Positions 60,943 to 64,000 of a DNA stretch of 64,000 nucleotides are shown here, piece by piece (position 1 is the stretch's first letter; every line of letters begins with the position of its first letter). The stretch lies in NCBI RefSeq assembly GCF_010646885.2, contig NZ_CP050700.1:5400001-5464000 (forward strand), read 5' to 3'. The stretch is from Desulfopila sp. IMCC35008. Lineage in GTDB: Bacteria; Desulfobacterota; Desulfobulbia; Desulfobulbales; Desulfocapsaceae. The position numbers and the translations under genes were made by a program. The notes beneath the pieces are model-generated. The model made no database searches and had not been told where the DNA came from. It worked only from the letters and a program-made list of their open reading frames with translations.

Positions 60943-61331
60943 GACGAATCACCGGATTATCATTAATACTATTCTTTCTGTTTACCGGCAGTGTATTTGC
61001 CAGTTCCGTCGGCCTGATAAGCAAGGAAGAACTCAAGGCGGAATTAGGTTCCGAAAATGTAATCGTTCTCGATGTAAGGGCTGGGAGGGATTGGAGTACA
61101 AGCGAGTTCAAGATCCCCGGCGCAATCCGGGCATCAGGGAATGAATTCTCCAACTGGGCGGACAGCTATGACAAGGACAAGAAGATCGTCCTTTACTGCG
61201 CCTGACCCAACGAAGCAACAAGTGCCAGTTTGGCACAAAAGCTCGTAGCCAAGGGATATACAAACGTACATGCCCTAAAAGGTGGCTGGCGGGATTGGCA
61301 ACGCTCCAAATTCCCGGTTGAAGAGAAGTAA
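60939..61331 (+). CDS. Exported rhodanese-like protein with active-site selenocysteine (UGA at 61203-61205)
   Basis: 130 residues if the in-frame TGA at codon 89 is read as Sec. A signal peptide (MRRITGLSLILFFLFTGSVFA) precedes a single rhodanese domain: ENVIVLDVRAGRDW, KIPGAIRA, IVLYCA-U-PNEATSASLAQKL, GYTNVHALKGGWRDW. Related proteins have Cys at the U position, the catalytic persulfide residue, so the TGA lies on the active site. Homology continues in frame to TAA at 61329. A SECIS-like hairpin starts 16 bases downstream (its own entry). Stopping at the TGA would delete the catalytic loop, so recoding is strongly favoured. It overlaps the permease stop by four bases. Function: periplasmic sulfur or selenium transfer, inferred. 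Confidence 0.85.
61211..61245 (+). promoter_or_regulatory. Bacterial SECIS element within the rhodanese gene
   Basis: The upper stem GTGCC (61222-61226) and GGCAC (61232-61236) is perfect around the loop AGTTT, which carries G at loop position 2. A lower stem CGAAGC/GCTCG pairs with one bulge below a small internal loop. The apical loop starts 22 nt after the UGA, within the known spacing for bacterial SECIS elements. Confidence 0.8.
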
Positions 61332-61341
61332 AAACATAAAA

Positions 61342-61376
61342 GCAACCAGAATTTCCAGCGAAATTCTGGTTGCTTG
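61342..61376 (+). terminator. Intrinsic terminator after the Sec-rhodanese gene
   Basis: GCAACCAGAATTT pairs perfectly with AAATTCTGGTTGC (13 bp, 6-nt loop), then a T-rich tract. Its position after the TAA at 61329, not after the TGA, agrees with read-through. Confidence 0.85.
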
Positions 61377-61385
61377 TCTCTCTTG

Positions 61386-61703
61386 CTAACTCTTTAGAAA
61401 CGGTTTCATCTTCGCCAGTTTCTTTTCCCCTATTCCTTTCACCTTAACCAAATCATCGATCGAAGCAAATGAACCGTTGGCCTTCCTGTAGGCAACGATT
61501 GCTTCCGCTGTTTTCGGGCCGATACCGGGAATGGTACTGAGTAGTTTTACATCCGCATCGTTAATGTCGACTTTAACCGCTTGTTTTGCGACCGTTTCTG
61601 TTGCACTTGTCGCTGACTTCGCCGCATAACTGTCGACAGATAAAGATGGAATCGAGATAAAAAGGGAAAAAACGATTGCCAGGGTCAGGCAGATATTCTT
61701 CAT
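61386..61703 (-). CDS. Exported helix-hairpin-helix (ComEA-like) protein
   Basis: 105 residues: a signal peptide (MKNICLTLAIVFSLFISIPSLSVDSYA) and one pair of HhH motifs, VDINDADVKLLSTIPGIGPKTAEAIVAYRK and FASIDDLVKVKGIGEKKLAKMKPFL (quoted by their GIGPKTA and GIGEKKL centres). This is the ComEA domain that binds DNA non-specifically outside the membrane, used in DNA uptake, here without the usual SLBB part. AAGGAG precedes the ATG. Confidence 0.9.
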   Translation of the reverse strand: MKNICLTLAIVFSLFISIPSLSVDSYAAKSATSATETVAKQAVKVDINDADVKLLSTIPGIGPKTAEAIVAYRKANGSFASIDDLVKVKGIGEKKLAKMKPFLKS

Positions 61704-61953
61704 GGAAAACTCCTTTTTGATACTTCATGGATTTAATAAGAATGTGATCTTCAATTACTGTTTTCCTGGCCATGAAAACATCACCCGCCCAGTGTAACGT
61801 TCAACACCACAAACGGATGTTCAACAGATGTCAGGTATCTCACCCGTTCATGCTGTTGATTATTCCGCACCTTATCCGTCCAGCCTTACATTTTCCCAAC
61901 AATTACAACGCTCAAAAGCTCTATCCCTCCTCACCCGCCATGGCTGCAAACAA

Positions 61954-61989
61954 AAAAACCCCAGCAGAACCAAGTCCGCCGGGGTTTTT
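61954..61989 (-). terminator. Intrinsic terminator after ilvC
   Basis: AAAAACCCC pairs with GGGGTTTTT (9 bp, 18-nt loop), followed on the minus strand by a T-rich tract. The rest of the gap 61704-62044 holds no gene I can see. Confidence 0.75.
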
Positions 61990-62044
61990 ACAACAGGAAT
62001 AAAAAAACTAAATATTTTTAAATGGATACCGATTCATATACACC

Positions 62045-63517
62045 TTAGACAATCGGTTTCATCGCTCCCATGTGCATACGCAGCTCTTCACCGACCGCTT
62101 CAACGGTTGTATACCGAATAGCCTCATTGACCCGGATAAGTTCGATATTATCCACACCGTTATCTGTGACCTCAAGACCCTTACCAATTACGTCCACATC
62201 GATTCCCTTCATAAAATCGGTGAGCATCGGTTTGGCTGCATTGGCAAAGAGGTAATTACCGTATTCTGCAGTATCGGAAATAACAACGTTCATCTCGTAT
62301 AGCTTCTTACGAGCAATGGTATTCGCGATAAGGGGGGTCTCATGCAGTGACTCATAGTATGCAGACTCTTCCTTGATACCGGCAGAGACCATCACGTCAA
62401 AGGCCATCTCCACACCGGCTTTCACAAAAGCGATCATCAGGATGCCTTTATCGAAATATTCCTGCTCAGAAATCTCCTGGTCGCTGTTTTCAGCCTGCTC
62501 AAAAGCGGACTCCTGCGACTCTTTGCGCCAGCCCAACAGATCAGCATCATCATTGGCCCAGTCCGCCATCATGGTTGTGGAAAAATGACCGGACATGATA
62601 TCGTCCATGTGTTTTTCAAAAAGAGGCAGCAATATCACTTTCAGCTCATCGGCCAGCTGGCAGGCCTTGATCTTGGCCGGATTGGACAGACGATCCAGCA
62701 TATTGGTAATACCACCGTGCTTCAGCGCCTCGGTCACAACCTCCCAGCCATACTGGATAAACTTAGAAGCGTATCCACTGTCGATCCCTTTTTCGACCAT
62801 TTTATCGAACATCAGCAGCGAACCAACCTGCAGGATACCGCACAGGATAGTCTGCTCACCCATCAGGTCAGACTTTACCTCAGCAATAAAAGAGGACTGG
62901 AGAACACCGGCGCGATCACCACCAGTGGCGCAACAATATGCCTTGGCCAGATCCCAGCCTTCGCCGTTTGGATCGTTTTCGCCATGTACGGCGATAAGGG
63001 TCGGGATACCAAATCCACGCTTATATTCTTCCCGCACCTCAGTACCGGGCCCTTTAGGAGCGACCATAATGACCGTTATGTCGTCCCGAATCTGCATTCC
63101 CTCCTCCACGATATTGAAACCGTGGGAATAGGAGAGGCAGGCCCCTTGTTTCATAAGCGGCATGACCGCAGAGACAACCCCGGTATGCTGCTTATCCGGG
63201 GTCAGGTTGATGACCAGATCTGCTGTAGGGATCTTTTCCTCGTAAGTCCCCACCTCAAACGCATTCTCGGAAGCATTCTTCCACGACTGCCTTTTATCGG
63301 TTATGGCACTTTCACGAAGTGCATATGCAACGTCCAGACCGCTGTCACGCAGATTGAGCCCCTGATTCAAGCCCTGGGCACCACAGCCGACAATGACAAC
63401 TTTTTTACCTTTCAACGCTTCTACACCATCGAACTCTGACGGATCCATGAAACGGCATTGTGACAGCTCTTCCAGTTGCCTGCGCAGCGGCAACGTATTG
63501 AAATAATTCTCACCCAT
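62045..63517 (-). CDS. ilvC: Ketol-acid reductoisomerase, class II
   Basis: 490 residues, the length of the long enterobacterial (class II) form. It converts acetolactate to dihydroxyisovalerate (or the isoleucine analogue) with NADPH. It starts MGENYFNTLPLRRQLEEL like E. coli IlvC, then KKVVIVGCGAQGLNQGLNLRD (Rossmann), VAPKGPGTEVREEYKRG and the duplicated knotted C-terminal domains. GGGAGATAGAT precedes the ATG at 63517; the long upstream frame is not used. It is divergent from the LysR gene ilvY, the same arrangement as in E. coli. Confidence 0.95.
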   Translation of the reverse strand: MGENYFNTLPLRRQLEELSQCRFMDPSEFDGVEALKGKKVVIVGCGAQGLNQGLNLRDSGLDVAYALRESAITDKRQSWKNASENAFEVGTYEEKIPTADLVINLTPDKQHTGVVSAVMPLMKQGACLSYSHGFNIVEEGMQIRDDITVIMVAPKGPGTEVREEYKRGFGIPTLIAVHGENDPNGEGWDLAKAYCCATGGDRAGVLQSSFIAEVKSDLMGEQTILCGILQVGSLLMFDKMVEKGIDSGYASKFIQYGWEVVTEALKHGGITNMLDRLSNPAKIKACQLADELKVILLPLFEKHMDDIMSGHFSTTMMADWANDDADLLGWRKESQESAFEQAENSDQEISEQEYFDKGILMIAFVKAGVEMAFDVMVSAGIKEESAYYESLHETPLIANTIARKKLYEMNVVISDTAEYGNYLFANAAKPMLTDFMKGIDVDVIGKGLEVTDNGVDNIELIRVNEAIRYTTVEAVGEELRMHMGAMKPIV

Positions 63518-63632
63518 ATCTATCTCCCTGATTTTTTGTTCTGTATCGGGTATAACTCCTCGCCTGTAAAGACATCTGGACCTGATATATTGAGAAAGAC
63601 ATGTTGCGTCAAGTGAATTATCCGTGATACAG

Positions 63633-63651
63633 TGTTGCCTGTTCCGCAACA
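63633..63651. promoter_or_regulatory. IlvY-type operator candidate
   Basis: The inverted repeat TGTTGC-N7-GCAACA lies between the divergent ilvC and ilvY genes, where the IlvY tandem operators lie in E. coli. A related half-site TGTTGC occurs at 63602-63607. A longer pair CTGATAT/ATATCAG is at 63663-63697. Confidence 0.5.
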
Positions 63652-63759
63652 AAATGGTTAAACTGATATATTCACATATTATTAAATGACATATCAGCAT
63701 GTTACACGTTCCCACTGTTTTTCTTTCATTTTCTTATCAGCTTAATATTTCGCAAAAAT

Positions 63760-64000
63760 ATGAACATAAGGGAATTAAAACTGTTTCGTCATCTCACGGG
63801 AACCCTCCATTTTGGCAAAACCAGCCAGGCATGCAACATCACGCCCTCCGGTCTCACCCGTGCCATGCAAAGGCTGGAGAATGAGCTGGGCCACGAACTT
63901 TTCTATCGCAGCAGGAGATCGGTCAGCCTTACTCCTGCCGGAGAAATCTTCAAGGAATATGCTGAAGAGGCAATATTCAGCTGGTATCGGTTGCAGGACC
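63760..64000 (+). CDS. ilvY: LysR-family regulator, probable IlvY, truncated by window end
   Basis: The first 80 residues, starting MNIRELKLFRHLTGTLHFGK, hold the LysR winged helix: TSQACNITPSGLTRAMQRLE (recognition helix), LGHELFYRSRRSVSLTPAGE. The spacing and divergence from ilvC match E. coli IlvY, which activates ilvC when acetolactate binds. The effector domain lies beyond the window. There is no clear Shine-Dalgarno. The gene reads in frame to the last base. Confidence 0.85.
   Translation, partial: MNIRELKLFRHLTGTLHFGKTSQACNITPSGLTRAMQRLENELGHELFYRSRRSVSLTPAGEIFKEYAEEAIFSWYRLQD

Noticed and set aside
60939..61205. 88-residue rhodanese ending at the TGA
   Set aside because: Would lack the catalytic loop and second half of the fold; homology, a SECIS-like hairpin and the terminator support read-through.
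61203..61331. Simple nonsense-mutation pseudogene reading of the rhodanese
   Set aside because: No other lesion is seen, the TGA is precisely at the catalytic position and is followed by a well-formed hairpin. Not fully excluded without the selenocysteine genes.
63518..63715. N-terminal extension of IlvC
   Set aside because: The ribosome site and conserved start are at 63517; the extension would cover the divergent promoter region.
1..64000. tRNA or rRNA genes
   Set aside because: I looked for T-loop (GGTTCGA) patterns with acceptor pairing and for rRNA blocks and found none; a tRNAscan run would be decisive.

Overview
This window reads as chromosome from an anaerobic, probably sulfate-reducing deltaproteobacterium (Desulfobacterota, Desulfobulbales-like). 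That placement is inferred from gene content: a tungsten-type aldehyde ferredoxin oxidoreductase beside iron alcohol dehydrogenases, HdrB/HdrC-like proteins, a rubredoxin with CX4C spacing, a periplasmic CbiK cobaltochelatase behind a cobalamin riboswitch, acetate kinase, a PEP-CTERM protein and a probable selenoprotein. No rRNA, tRNA or CRISPR array was seen.

Layout. 1-8064: acyl-CoA catabolism (acyl-CoA synthetase fragment, acyl-CoA dehydrogenase, EtfBA, TetR regulator, fused B12 mutase IcmF) with a palindromic repeat family in the gaps. 8067-14029: an AT-richer accessory island with three exported proteins (TPR/beta-barrel, low-complexity protein, protein with fifteen 18-residue repeats), a decayed IS1380-family element with a 4-bp target duplication, and flanking inverted repeats. 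14070-26107: crotonase-fold protein, two paralogous HisKA_3 kinases, FadL-type porin, PEP-CTERM protein, cNMP-fold/DUF4388 protein, MBOAT-like acyltransferase, aspartate aminotransferase, acetate kinase. 26787-38316: DctP protein, DUF2237, two Fe-alcohol dehydrogenases, a kinase/sigma54-activator pair, AOR, XdhC and a MobA-like/HD protein: an alcohol-aldehyde oxidation node with cofactor maturation. 38439-43565: riboswitch, CbiK, SLC13 transporter, CBS protein, diguanylate cyclase. 43817-49277: complete oligopeptide/dipeptide ABC transporter operon. 49768-57892: YqeY-like protein, rubredoxin, a four-gene flavoprotein/FeS/HdrBC operon resembling a split thiol:fumarate reductase or E-type succinate dehydrogenase, a VKOR-thioredoxin fusion and a universal stress protein. 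57951-64000: diguanylate cyclase, a permease overlapping an exported rhodanese whose catalytic cysteine is an in-frame UGA followed by a SECIS-like hairpin, a ComEA-like HhH protein, ilvC and divergent ilvY (cut by the window end).

The most notable items are the selenocysteine rhodanese (60939-61331), the HdrBC-linked fumarate-reductase-like operon (51608-55447), the repeat-protein surface island (8602-12097), the crotonase lacking both catalytic glutamates, and the two look-alike orphan kinases either side of a PEP-CTERM gene with a NarL-type palindrome upstream.
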